64,000 bases of DNA from NCBI GenBank assembly GCA_033961575.1, contig CM066728.1, forward strand, positions 101,632,852 through 101,696,851, written 5' to 3'. Below, piece by piece: positions 35,553 to 46,431 of this stretch (positions within the stretch are counted from its first letter, which is position 1; every line of letters starts with the position of its first letter). The notes beneath the pieces were generated by a model. That model had not been told where the DNA came from. It saw nothing but the letters and a program-made list of their open reading frames with translations, and did not search any database. Origin of the DNA: Aselliscus stoliczkanus. Its lineage: Eukaryota > Chordata > Mammalia > Chiroptera > Hipposideridae. Made by a program: the position numbers and the translations under genes.

Positions 35553-37405
35553 CATTTGGTAGTCAAGGGGGGTAAATTTAGTGGCTTATCTGAGGGAGAG
35601 AGCATCCTGTTATCTTTGGCACAAGCAACGTCACCTGCCTGGAAGTGGCAAAGTCTGCTCAGGAACCCAGGCACTCTGGCTCCAGGTACAGTACTGTGAT
35701 CGGTTGCTCCATTCTTTATCCCAGTGAGCCTTAGTTAAAGCTACATAGACATAATCTTACATTTTTAGATTTTTTCAACATCTTACAGAAAAAAGAAAGA
35801 TAAAGGGTGTCAGATAAGATTATTGTACTCTTTATTCCTGTCCCATGAGCCATATATGGCTAAAATAATATAAAGCTTAAAAGATAACATAAAAAGGTGA
35901 ATAGTCATTATTTAAAGTGTCTTTTAAACTTACTGCATAAATATTATTTCTTACTCCAATTCCTTTCACCTATCTGATCATTAAAAATTTAGAAGTGCTA
36001 TATAATATACTTTATTAGATTTATAACCATTACTGGAGAGTTTTCACACTAATAAATTTGCCCTACAGTTTGGGAGCTATTAATGATGTCTGCTATATAT
36101 TTGCTTGTGATAATTTATTAAAAGGCTGTACATAATGATTGTTTGATGTAAGTATTCACTTTACCTATATAAAATCATTTTATTTATTAAAAATGGACAG
36201 TATAAAGATACAACATGGAGCCAAATAAAATTGTTTGCTTAAACATAATTAAAACAATTTTCAGTAGCACTATAATTCTCTGCTTGAAAGATTTTGTAGG
36301 GATGTTCCCTACAGCAGTGTTTGTTATGCTTCTAAATGTGGAAGAGATTGATAAGGGGCCTACAATCCTTCAAATAGCACTGGGCTCAATGGCCTTGTCA
36401 GGCTCAATGTCTGCATCTTTCCAAAGCTGCCATTTTTTCTAAAACAAAACCAGCAACTGCTATATGTCATCTCTATGTGTCATAAGGAAATTTGTACAGT
36501 AACCTATACATGGCACAGGTATAGGTAAGCATGTCTCCTTGCATGGTACAGGTGTAGCTGTGAAATTCTGTGAGTTTGATCAAAATAAATAATAGAATTC
36601 CTTTCTTATAAATATCTTTTGTTTCAGATAAATGTTTTAAGAAACCTCTATGTTTTGTTTTCTCCCTGGCATGCAAATTAACTGCAGAAATGCTTATACA
36701 CCAAGCATACCTAATGTCAGACTCTTGACAATGCTTCATCAAAGACGCTTAAAGAGCCTAAGGTGATAGTTACATGAGTAGATGATACACAAGCACTAGG
36801 GAGGTCCTATTTAAACAACAGAAAACCAAGTAAAACTGGCCTTTTTGTTCATATTTCACTTCAGTGCATATGATAAATTAATTAAAAGAATTGATTTTCA
36901 ATGCAGATATGGAAAAGAAAAAAAGTGTTCATTAGTTTATCAATGTGTTCTTTACATAACCTTCATTTTTTTTAAACAGTCCATCTCTTGAGGTTCTTAA
37001 AACAGTTTCTTATTGACACCAATGGAAAGGGGGTAAAAAGTGGTGTACTTTCTTATAATATACATTTGAGAATAATGCTTACATTGCTACACTCAAAAAT
37101 AAACCTGTCAATCAAATTTAGAGGAGAAAAAAGGATCACCCCCTCACCTACTAATTGCAGAATTAAGCTAATAGATACAATATAACAATAAATACCCACA
37201 ACTGCCATCCTTGCTTCTGTTCCGCTGCATGCTTGCTTCTGAGCATAAGAACCTGCTTTCCTTGACATTCTACATGCTCATGACATGTACATTTTTTCCC
37301 TTTCATTGCCTATAACTTTGCAAATAAGTTTACACTCAACAGACGATTCATAAATTCAGTAAATATTGGAAAAAACCACTGGCTTTCAATAAATCTAGGA
37401 GTGTT
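35553..37405. other. No gene seen
   Basis: Frames of 65-89 codons (36215-36442 +, 36473-36742 -) have no recognised domain. No repeat named. Confidence 0.55.
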
Positions 37406-37760
37406 TCTGGGGGTTCCTCAGCAACGATTATTAACTGAGCACTTACTATGTGCAGACAGTGTTCTTGGCACTAGGGACACACAAGCAAACCGAACAGTGA
37501 GCATACCTGCCCTAGAGGAATTTACATCCTCAGGGGTGTGGGGAAGGGACCGCCACCATACACAGAAACTAATAAATAAATGTGATCATTTCAGACACTA
37601 CTGAGGCTAAAGTAAAATAATCTGATACAGACACACAGAGTTGAAGGATGACATCTCAGGTGAGATTGATATGTTAAGAGGGGGAATTCAGGATGGGGGA
37701 GAGACAAGAGACAAGCTCAAAGGCAGGTCCTAAAACTGAAAGGAGCTTCCAATTGTTTCC
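37406..37760 (-). mobile_element. LINE-2 3' fragment
   Basis: AACTGAGCACTTACTATGTG, GTTCTTGGCACTAGGGACAC and CCCTAGAGGAATTTACATCC are the antisense L2 end. Confidence 0.72.
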
Positions 37761-37794
37761 TGTTGATATTTAACCTCACCTTACCCCCCTCTCT

Positions 37795-37995
37795 GGGTGA
37801 AGTGCTTTCATATATAGGAATTCAGCAAGTTCTCACAGCAATCCTGAGCTGTGGCTCTCATCCTGTGAGAGAATGGAAACTAAACAGGGATGTTTAGCAA
37901 CCTTCTCAAGGTCATATAGAAATATGCAGCACAGCATAAATTTAAACCTGGTCTTTTAACATCAAATTCTGATAACACACTACGCTTTATAGATG
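37795..37995 (-). mobile_element. MIR SINE
   Basis: GAAGTGCTTTCATATATAGG, AACCTTCTCAAGGTCATATA and ACACTACGCTTTATAGATGC are reverse MIR. Confidence 0.75.
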
Positions 37996-38602
37996 CCAAA
38001 GCTTTAGTGAGTTGTTAAGGCACATCTGAAAAAATTTGTAAGAGTACCTTGATAATAGTAGCAAGGCTTTCTTAATAAGACTTCATTAGTATTATTATCC
38101 AGGAAAATAAACATGTCCTTTAATATCTCTATCAAAGAAAAAATAAATAATAAGTGTGTGGGCACTTTAAGAAACCAGGCTTTATAGCTGAGCTAAGGAA
38201 GAGTTCCCTTGAGTAGAAATTGTAGTTGAGGCAGTTGGCATTTCATTGCATTTATCACTTGTTAAAAGATAGTTCAGATTCTCTCTGTGGAGGCAAAGTG
38301 ATAATAATTAAGAAGGGAGGGGCAGAAATACAGAAGGTCACAGATTTAAATTCTAGATAACAAAAGAGACATCATAGACCAAAAGATGATGTGGACCATG
38401 GGATTATTTCAAGTTCAGAATCATCTACAAAGATATTCTTAGGTGTTAATCAACACGTGTACTCAATGTGGCAGAAAAACTGAGCACATACTTTTTACTA
38501 ATTTTCACCAAGACTCAGAACCACAGAAATGGGATTAAAAAACAGGAAAAAAAAAAATGAAAAGAGAAAGAAAAAAATCAAACACATAAAAAATTGTTGT
38601 AA
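37996..38602. other. No gene seen
   Basis: AT-rich; nothing recognised before the SINE. Confidence 0.6.
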
Positions 38603-38998
38603 GGGCTGGCTGAGTGGCTCGTTGGTTAAGAGTTGGCTCGGGAGTGCGAGCTCTGAGCAGCAGAGCCACTGGTTCGGATCCCACATGGGCCAGTGACACT
38701 GTGCCCTATACAGCTAAGATGGTGAACAACAGGTCAACCTGAAGCTGGGCTGCCGTAAGTCACCAGTGATGGTGTAGGCTGCAGTGGGACTGCAGTGGGC
38801 TGTCCTGAGCTACCTTGAGTGGCCAGCAGCCAGCGTGAGCGGCCGTCCAAGCCAGTGACTGATTACCTCAGCCAGGAAGAGGGCAATGATTACAATACCA
38901 ACATGGGCCAGTGAAGCAACGTCCTCCACAACTAGAATGAAGAACAAAAGGACAACAACTTGTCTGTTCCCCTCCCCCAATTCCCCAATTTAAAAAAA
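38603..38998 (+). mobile_element. Long tRNA-headed SINE (Rhin-1-like variant)
   Basis: Head GGGCTGGCTGAGTGGCTCGT, then GAGCTCTGAGCAGCAGAGCC as in the composite copies at 13.6 and 24.0 kb, then the GC-rich body of the long type and the tail CCCCTCCCCCAATTCCCC. It therefore mixes head features of one type with the body of the other. A short duplication, ATTGTTGT/TTTGTTGT, flanks it (38593-38600 and 39000-39007). Confidence 0.9.
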
Positions 38999-39007
38999 AT
39001 TTGTTGT

Positions 39008-39554
39008 TATTATAGCAAGACAATTAGTACTGAGGAGCACTATTCCATGGTATCTTTTGGTGCTATGCAGAAGTATTTTTTAAATTTGCTTTTTGACATA
39101 AATCTAAGGCAGGCACATAGAAGATATACCCTCTCCTGTCAATGAGCTGTCTCCAAAGTCAACACATCAAATAACTACACCACCCTAATATGCCCTTACC
39201 TTCCATGTGGGAGCAAATTATGACAGTAAAATAAGAGTGCCAAAAAGAAATTGCATCCTTGAGAATCCAAAAGGGCCATTTAAATTTAATTTTAAATTAT
39301 TGAAATTTTAGCTCCCTGGTCATAGCACCCACATTGCAAGAGCTCAGTGGCCACAAATGGCTCTTGCATGGGGCAGTACAGAATAGAACCCTTCCATATC
39401 CCACAAAGCTCTGTGGGACACGACTGGACCAGATGGTGTTTGTGCAATGACATAAATCTCACATGCCCCATGTTTTTTACTCCAAAAATTTACTTGCCCC
39501 AAAACTCCGTCTTGTCTACTTTTGATTTGCTATCATTAATCTATCTGCCATATT
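39008..39554. other. No gene seen
   Basis: Nothing recognised; one 69-codon frame (39347-39556) without motif. Confidence 0.55.
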
Positions 39555-39640
39555 AGTCATAGAATAATAAGTTTCGAATTGAATTGCATTCAATCCAACA
39601 CCTGCTTTACAGATGAGGAAATGCCTGCGTGTGGTATAGT
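39555..39640 (-). mobile_element. MIR-like fragment
   Basis: CATAGAATAATAAGTTTCGA and TGCTTTACAGATGAGGAAAT give only the core. Confidence 0.4.
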
Positions 39641-40125
39641 AAAATTTATTTATTCATTCAATAGCTATTTAGTTAGTGCTTATATATTCTAGGCAGTGAG
39701 GATAGACCAAAGCCTCACACTCATAGAGCTTAAAATCGAATGCAGGCGATGGACAATAAAAGTAAACAAACAAAAAAATGCATAAGGTTAGGAGGGAAAA
39801 TGATGTAGAACAAAGGGACAGAGAGAGGGGAGGGAGATATAAAGGAGGGAAGTGGAGGCAGTGGCTGTAGCTGCTCCATGAGAGATGCTAGAGGGAGCTT
39901 CTCTGCAAAGGTGTTAATTAAAACAAGGCCTGAAGATATGAAAGAACAGCCTTGGGAAGGTCTAGAGTAACACACAGGAAACAGCAACATAAAGTCCACA
40001 GAGTTGGAACAAGCTTGATGTGCCCAAGAATAAATAAGGGCAGAGTTGCTGGGGAAAAGAGAACAAAAGGGGAGTAAAGAAGGTGAGGTCTAAGAAGGAG
40101 CAAAGACCACACCTATAGGTCTTAT
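39640..40125 (-). mobile_element. LINE-2 fragment, left part
   Basis: ATTTATTCATTCAATAGCTA, TTAGTGCTTATATATTCTAG and AACAGCCTTGGGAAGGTCTA fit antisense L2. An LTR inserted at about 40131 splits it from the right part. Confidence 0.68.
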
Positions 40126-40130
40126 TATCA

Positions 40131-40680
40131 TGTGTTAGTTGTCTATTGCTATGTAGCAAATAGCCCCAAGATTCAGTAGCTTGAAACAACATTTGTAATT
40201 ATCTCACAGTTGCTTTGGTTCAGAAATCTGGGTACAGCTAGGCTGGCCCCTCTGCTAGAGTCTCACAGGCTACAGTCAAGGTGATGGCCAGGTCGGGGCT
40301 CATCTAAAAGCCCCACTCACCAAGGATCCGCTTCTAAGCTCATTCTCATGGTTGTAGCCAATACTCAGTTCCCTGTGGGCTGCTGGACTGAGGGCTTCAG
40401 CTTCCAGTTGTTGGCCAAAAGCTACCCTCAGTTCCTTGTCTTGTAGGCCTCTCCAACATGGCTGCTTACTTCATCCAAGTGAGCAAACTGAGAAGTAAAG
40501 AGTCTGCTAGCGAGATGGAAGTTAACCATTTTTTGTAATCCAATCATACAAGTCAGTATGATTTCATCACTTTTTCCTTATTGTGTTTGTCAGCACAAAT
40601 GGCTAGGTCTAGTCCATACACTAGGGGAGGCAATTACACCATAGTGTTAATACCAGGAAGCAGGAATCATTGAAGGGCAC
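40131..40680 (-). mobile_element. MLT-type LTR inserted in L2
   Basis: TGTTAGTTGTCTATTGCTAT opens a block containing AGCTTGAAACAACATTTGTA and ATTATCTCACAGTTGCTTTG, and it ends near TAATACCAGGAAGCAGGAAT. This is the pattern of ERVL/MaLR LTRs in reverse. L2 sequence lies on both sides (39640-40125 and 40685-40905), which supports insertion into an older L2 copy. Confidence 0.65.
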
Positions 40681-40684
40681 GAGA

Positions 40685-40905
40685 GAAGATGTCCAACGAA
40701 GCTCTCATGAACCATGGCAAGGACTGGAGTTGTAACTTAAGAGTGATTAGAAGGCATTGAGAAGCTTTGAACAGGAAATTGGTATGATCTGATCTTCAAT
40801 TCAGGACTCTTCTATTACATGGGGAAGAAAGGTAGCCAGTCAGCTAAGGAAATAGAGAGCAGATAAGAAGCTATTGCAACTGCTCATGTGAAAACTGTAG
40901 AACTA
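40685..40905 (-). mobile_element. LINE-2 fragment, right part
   Basis: CATGGCAAGGACTGGAGTTG, GGTATGATCTGATCTTCAAT and GAAGCTATTGCAACTGCTCA continue the antisense L2 order broken by the LTR. Confidence 0.62.
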
Positions 40906-42280
40906 AGAAGATAGACACTGTCAAATTTGAGATTTAATTTAAAGACAGAACCTACAGTATATGCTAATGGGCTACATATGGAGGATGAGAGAGAGCGAAA
41001 GAAACCCTAATAAAAAAGCCTGAAATATTAATAGATGGATCAGGCCATACAGAAAGATTTCTCTCTGGGAGAGACCTCATGCTTCCTTGCACTTCTCTTT
41101 TCATTGTCCCTTCATCTCCTTTAAAATTTCTCTGATGATCTTCACAAGTCACTTCATAGTGTTGATGCTTAGAAAAATCTAGAATTTCCACACTTTTAAT
41201 ATGCTGCAATAGGAAGTTACAGAGCTAAGGGCTGTAGGGAAAGTGGGGTATAAAAAATAGTTGTCATTATTTACTACTAAAAATGTGACACTGTCTTTCT
41301 AAATTTGTGCCCCAGTAGCTGATATTCACCAGTATATGTAATATACCCTTGTCATTCTTATTTTTATGTAAAAATAGATATATTTTTATTCCCTTAAGCA
41401 AAAAAAAAAAAAAAAGAAAAGAAAAAGAAAAATGCTAATAAAGAGAGAACAAGAATTAATTTCTCAAAAACATTAGGAGACTGGTCATACATTGTTGTTA
41501 TGTTTCAAATTAAATAACAAATTGGTGAATTCTATAAAATGCTAGCACAGATACTGGCTATTGCAGAAAGAGTCTGACTTATAGCCCCAATCTCCCTGGA
41601 AAAGCACCCAACAGATAAAACAGAGTAATGCACTTATTTTATGGGATTCCTTGATTCAGTGGACCTATTGTCTTAGGCTAACTCTGTGTAGCCAGTTACC
41701 AAATAAAACTCAAATGGATCATAGTTAATACTGAACAATAGATTTTTTTTTTCTCTTTTGGTTGTGGTAGTTAATTAATCCAGATTGCTTCATGACTAAC
41801 ACGACTGATGATACCATCTTTGCCCTCAGCAAAATGATAATCTCACTTTGGCATCTGCTTACTTTCACTGCATGCCCCTTTCTCTTATCTCTCCCACCCA
41901 CTCCGGGTACTCAAGGTTCTACCTTGGGTGTGTGTTTCTCATTAGGACTAGGATCTCCCAAGGAGAGTTCAGACCCACAGGAAGAAATAGCCCACAGAGC
42001 CTGAGTTTGTTCCATCACTCATCCTTGAAGTTACCAGAAGGGTAATCTAGGCAGATGACTAAAAACATGACACCTCCTTTTATAAGAAACATGTGTACTC
42101 ACTCAATCTCTGTGACAATTCCTCTGTGTATTCTATGAAAATTCAAATGTAGCCCAATAACAAGAGAACACACTTTTCCTGACTTTCATATTATATCCCT
42201 TCAGAAAAATGTTAAACTGCTTCTCATAATAGTTTCTGACGGTTTCAAGATGTCTGCATTTTTCTAGGGTGAAGGGAGAT
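40906..42280. other. No gene seen
   Basis: Possible further decayed L2 to about 41.2 kb, an A-rich run at 41.4 kb, then unrecognised sequence up to the polypurine tract. Confidence 0.55.
41399..41433. repeat. A-rich run
   Basis: About 16 A followed by AAAAG units; may be a retroelement tail, but no body is recognised. Confidence 0.85.
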
Positions 42281-42347
42281 GGGGAGAGAGGGAGGGAGGG
42301 AAGGAAGGAGGGGAGGAGAAAGAGAGAGAAGAAGAAGAAGGAGGAGG
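42281..42347. repeat. 67-nt uninterrupted polypurine tract
   Basis: G and A only, with GGGAGGGAGGGAAGG, AGAGAGAG and GAAGAAGAAG blocks. Open frames across it are compositional artefacts. Confidence 0.95.
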
Positions 42348-42954
42348 TAGTAGGGGGTAAGGGAAAGATGGAGAATATGAAAGAACACGATGGGAGCACT
42401 GAGGTAGAAAGGGGAACAGTGAGTCCAGGTTTAGTCTTCAAAGGGCCCATGGTGAGGCCTGCCACTCAGTTGCAAATTTGCCATCTCTCCAACTGTATAC
42501 ACTTTTGTTTGATCCCAAGATATAGTTATGGATAAGGTGCTCAAGCACAAAGACATTGGGTGATGTGCCTAAAGCCACGTGGTTAGGAACACATCTAAAC
42601 ACTAACACAGGCCTCCTGACTGCCGGAGTTCCATGGCCAAGGCACTGCCAGAGCCCTAGCACCACTGCCAAGGGGCGGCCTCAAAGACAACTGCCTGCAC
42701 CTCAGTGCCAGCAAGCCCTCCTCAAACTACGCGCATCCTTCTTTCCAAACCAGTTCCTTCAAGAAGTATTACTTATTCCTTTCATTGTTACTATTAATAG
42801 TGATGGTGAGCTACTTGAAATTTCCTCGAAGGAACACATACCATGTCATGCAGGGAGAACACAAAGATTAATAAATACGACACCTCAAATTCTCTTCAAA
42901 CATCTTCTGTGATTCAGCTCAGTTTTCCATGTCCCATCAAACAACACCCCCAAG
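42348..42954. other. No gene seen
   Basis: Contains a weak MIR-like core. The 118-codon frame 42556-42912 overlaps it and is taken as non-coding. Confidence 0.5.
42535..42640 (-). mobile_element. MIR-like fragment
   Basis: GGTGATGTGCCTAAAGCCAC and CAGGCCTCCTGACTGCCGGA resemble the reverse MIR core; weak. Confidence 0.4.
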
Positions 42955-43631
42955 AGCTGCATCTACTGCATGAAGACCATTCTTAGCAATCAGACTGTGC
43001 ACACCATTCTGAAGGAACCACGGTTATTGGGAAGGGCCCCAGAGGGCACCCTGTGAAGGGACTTCAATCTCATCAATGTAGAACTCAGACTCCTGGGAAA
43101 GAAAAAAAAAGAGGCTCCAGGTTGACAAATAATGGAGATAGAGAAAGGCACTGGCTGCTGTTCGCAGTCTCTGTAGTCACATAGAGAACACGGTCAGAGG
43201 TGTTACCCTGGGCCTCCATCACAAGACACGGTCTGTGTGTGCTCACTTCCCCATCAACGTCGTTATTCAGGAGAATGGTTCCCTTGTTGAAATCTGAAAT
43301 CTCTTCGGTGAAAAATGTATATGCGAGGTTCAGATGAGGTCAGGTGTTGCGTGTTCAGTATCTCAAGCCCATAAATATGAGTTAATTCTTGAAGGAAATG
43401 ATATTGAAGTGGTCAAATTCAGCTGCTGTCATTCAACAAGCCACAGCAGTTAAAAACAAGGATATCAGAAAATTTGGGGATGGTATCTATGTTTCTGATA
43501 AAGGAACAGTTCAACAGGCTAATGAATAGATCTAAGTTGTCCAGCTTTAGAAATGCCAAGATGTTGAGTGATTCATCAGACTTATTTGTGATATTTCAAA
43601 GATGCAATAGAAGTTGCCTATTGATTTGGGG

Positions 43632-43632
<1 letters not shown>
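42955..43632 (+). pseudogene. RPL9P: RPL9 processed pseudogene (60S ribosomal protein L9 retrocopy)
   Basis: The parent gene encodes a 192-residue protein of the large ribosomal subunit. The copy starts at the ATG at 42970 (MKTILSNQTV), continues without introns and ends at the TAG at 43527-43529, after a C-terminus still readable as GTVQQANE. The parental 3' UTR follows, including a TTGTGATATTT block and a decayed polyadenylation signal (AATAGA), and stops at about 43632. It is broken: TGA falls at 43054, an over-long A run near 43100 shifts the frame in the KKKKR region, and part of the N-terminal domain appears deleted. Lack of introns plus retention of the 3' UTR marks an L1-mediated retrocopy. 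Where a poly-A tail is expected there is a CA microsatellite. RPL9 is one of the commonest mammalian retropseudogenes. I see no promoter and infer no product. The exact 5' end is uncertain. Confidence 0.94.

Positions 43633-43633
<1 letters not shown>

Positions 43634-43665
<32 letters not shown>
43634..43665. repeat. (CA)n microsatellite at RPL9 retrocopy 3' end
   Basis: Sixteen CA units begin two bases after the end of the RPL9 3' UTR match. Confidence 0.97.
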
Positions 43666-43666
<1 letters not shown>

Positions 43667-43674
43667 AAAAGACC

Positions 43675-44185
43675 AGCTTCTCCAAACTTTGGATCCATTG
43701 TTCTTTAATCTATCCTTCATACCAAGTCAGCTCAAATATGCAGTTTTTCTTTGCCCTATATTAAAAGCCTTTTCTTCTTCCCATTTCCTTCATTTCCGTG
43801 CCCCTCTTCTGCCACTTTTCCAAATGAGCCTAAAGAACTTGTTTCCTCACCTCACCCTACCTTCCCAAGGCCTTAATATCACACAGTCTCTTTCTTTTGT
43901 GCGCAGTGCCATTCTACAGAGGATCCTCTTTACAAAGTTACACTCATACTTCAAGACTTAGGCCAAATTTCATTACTCAACTGACCTTCCTTTACGCTTC
44001 CACAGATATTTAACATATCTACTTATCATGTTATATTATAATTAGCCATTTATATGTCTACCTTTCCCACTATATCATGAATGCCTTAAGGAAAGGAATG
44101 GACCCTAATTCATCTTCAATGCATAGACTCACTGTCTAGTGCTTTGTAGATATTCAATAGAATTCGGTAAATGAAGGAATGCACT
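43675..44185 (+). mobile_element. LINE-2 3' fragment
   Basis: A pyrimidine-rich body, ATATCATGAATGCCTTAAGG, TAGTGCTTTGTAGATATTCA and AATTCGGTAAATGAAGGAAT. It follows the RPL9 retrocopy and its CA repeat. Confidence 0.65.
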
Positions 44186-44195
44186 GTCAGTTAAT

Positions 44196-44420
44196 GATAA
44201 CGATAGCTAATATTTATTGAGTACTTACAGCACTATAGGTACCATTATAAGCAAAATTTAATTAATCTAATCCTCATACCAAGCTTATGAAGTAGGAGCT
44301 ATTATTATCCCCATACTGCAGATAAAGAAGCTGAAGAGCAGAATTAGATAAATTGCCCAAGGTCACAAAGTTAGGAAATGGAAAAGGTGGGAATTGAAAC
44401 CAGACTGAAGTCTGGCAGTC
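44196..44420 (-). mobile_element. MIR SINE
   Basis: TAATATTTATTGAGTACTTA, AATCCTCATACCAAGCTTAT, ATTATTATCCCCATACTGCA and TTGCCCAAGGTCACAAAGTT form a well-preserved reverse MIR. Confidence 0.85.
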
Positions 44421-44424
44421 AGGA

Positions 44425-44640
44425 AACTTTCAAGGGCCACATAATAAATAGTTTTAACCGTGGACCCAATGAACTCTTCAACTTTGCAGTTGTAGCAGGC
44501 AAGCAGCCATAGACAATATGTAAATGAACGAATGTGGCTGTATTTCAATAAAACTTCATTTACATAAGTGGATAATGACTTGACTTGGCCTAAGACACAT
44601 GGCTTCCTGAACCTTATTATAGACTCTGCCCTATGTATCC
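44425..44640 (+). mobile_element. hAT-type MITE (Charlie-related)
   Basis: GTAGCAGGCAAGCAGCCATA, GACAATATGTAAATGAACGA, TGGCTGTATTTCAATAAAAC and TTCATTTACATAAGTGGATA are a widespread non-autonomous hAT repeat of placental mammals. The outer ends are decayed. Confidence 0.72.
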
Positions 44641-46347
44641 CAATCTTGTGCCAGATAAGACCTAGAGGGCACATTCAAGTGCTTGAATACCAAACCTAGA
44701 CCCATTGGGTCAATCATGGAAAACTAAGAGGCATTCCTTACCAGCAGCAGAGGAAAAATGGCTGCAAATGTTCACTGTGACAACTGAAGAATGACAGTGG
44801 TCATAGTGGGCTGTGATGCTGCTGTCTGGCCTTATTTGCTGGGGAGTTAAATTCATCTGTTATCGGTAGTTAAATTCATCTAGATTTCTTCATAACATGG
44901 TCACAGTGGCTGCCCTCACTGCTCTTAGCAAATCAAACCCTATTTCTTCCATCAACACTGCACTAAATACCTCTCTTGCAATTTCATTTCGGGTTTAGTG
45001 CGTGGTGTAGCTAAGGAGAAGGCTCCAGAATGACTGTGCTGCTTAGCATTCAATGGCTACATGGCTGAGAGATAAATTAGAATGAGTATCAAGAAAATGT
45101 CTCAGTCTCTTTCCTATCCACCCAGCAATGCTTCTCTCAGTGCTACCATGAGCCATGCACATGCAAGCCTCTAGGCCAGGCTGACTGGAGCCCAAAGTCC
45201 ACCTGTCACCAAACAAAACAAATGTAAAGATGTGTATAACAGGAACATTGCAAAAGGTTTCCGTTTGCTTGGTTTTGGAAGGGGCATGGCTGCTGATGGT
45301 ATCCCTATAGCTCTTTGTCATCCATACACTGCACCCACCAAATGATCAGTGCTTTGGCATGTTTGAATGAACCTGCCTGACTCCCAAGCATCCTGAGGTG
45401 TGTTGCCTGGTGACAGTGCCTGTCTAGCACCATTCTCAGTTCTACTCTCATGGTCTCTGGGTTGCAGAAGCCCCTGCTATTTTATTCTTGATGCCAAGTC
45501 CCTCCCTATTCTCTGTTGAACCCAATGGGTTTCCATCAAGCAGCTATGACTGTATTCAAGGATTTCTACATTAGTCACCTAGTTGCCTCTGTGCAATTGC
45601 AAATTTAGTTCCTCAGCCGATTGGCTCAACCCGTAGCATGCTTTGCTCTTCCTCATGTTGTACCCGTCTCCTTGATCACCCAAACTTGCTGCCTGTCTTC
45701 TTGCTACCTACTTACTTGCTCTTCAACTTAACACAAAATCCATTCTATCTGAACGCTTAGCTTTTTCACTTGGTTTCCTTATTGGCTTTTGGCTTTTCTT
45801 CTGGTTTTGGTATTCCTGTAACCATTTTGGCAGCCACACTCTCATCTCAACCAATGCCCTCCCTTTGCAACAGGCTCCCCTGAGGGCGGTTTTGCATCCA
45901 TCAGTTCTGGACATGAGGAAAAAACCTGTATACACCTTCTGCATCATCCCCCACAACCTCTTATCTTTTAGGTGCAATTTGGTCCTTCACCTCCCACATT
46001 CCACTCCATCTTCACATTTTTCTGTGGTTCACATTCCTCTATGTGAATAGAGGACTCTTCAAAGGGCGTTTTTTAAATTTATTGCCTGTCTAAATCCTGA
46101 CCAATAACAACAATAAAAGGTAATCAAAAAGTCCAGTTCACTGAATATTTAAGAAAACCATTGGCTCAGTTTGTGCAACTAAGAGTAAAGAAATATCTCT
46201 CTGTTTCCTGTCAGTCACTTTTTGCCTACAGGAGATAGAAAAAAAAATGCTAACTTTTTTTCCTCTTTATTTGTTTTTATGTAAAGAACAGAGATAAAAT
46301 GGGTTTAATGATCTAGTACATGAAGAGCTTGTTCATTTACTTGCTTC
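44641..46347. other. No gene seen
   Basis: Frames of 84-92 codons lack motifs. GTTGCCTGGTGAC at 45402 is a weak RFX-like site. No repeat named. Confidence 0.55.
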
Positions 46348-46349
46348 TA

Positions 46350-46429
46350 TTGGGTTGTTGGAAAAGTCATAACGCATTTTTGCAACAAAAACATAGAAAA
46401 AATATGTCATGACTTTTCTGACAACCTAA
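46350..46429. mobile_element. 80-bp mariner-derived MITE
   Basis: A miniature element consisting of little more than two inverted repeats. The left end is TTGGGTTGTTGGAAAAGTCA and the right end is the complement of TTAGGTTGTCAGAAAAGTCA. TA duplications flank it at 46348-46349 and 46430-46431. The ends match those of the full mariner at 59092-60307, including the CGCATTTTTGCAACA block just inside. It is the same length as the unrelated primate MADE1 element, which derives from Hsmar1. It has no coding capacity. Confidence 0.93.
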
Positions 46430-46431
46430 TA

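Noticed and set aside
42133..42535. 88- and 110-codon frames over the purine tract
   Set aside because: Lys/Glu/Arg or Ser/Phe/Leu-rich translations result from the G/A composition.
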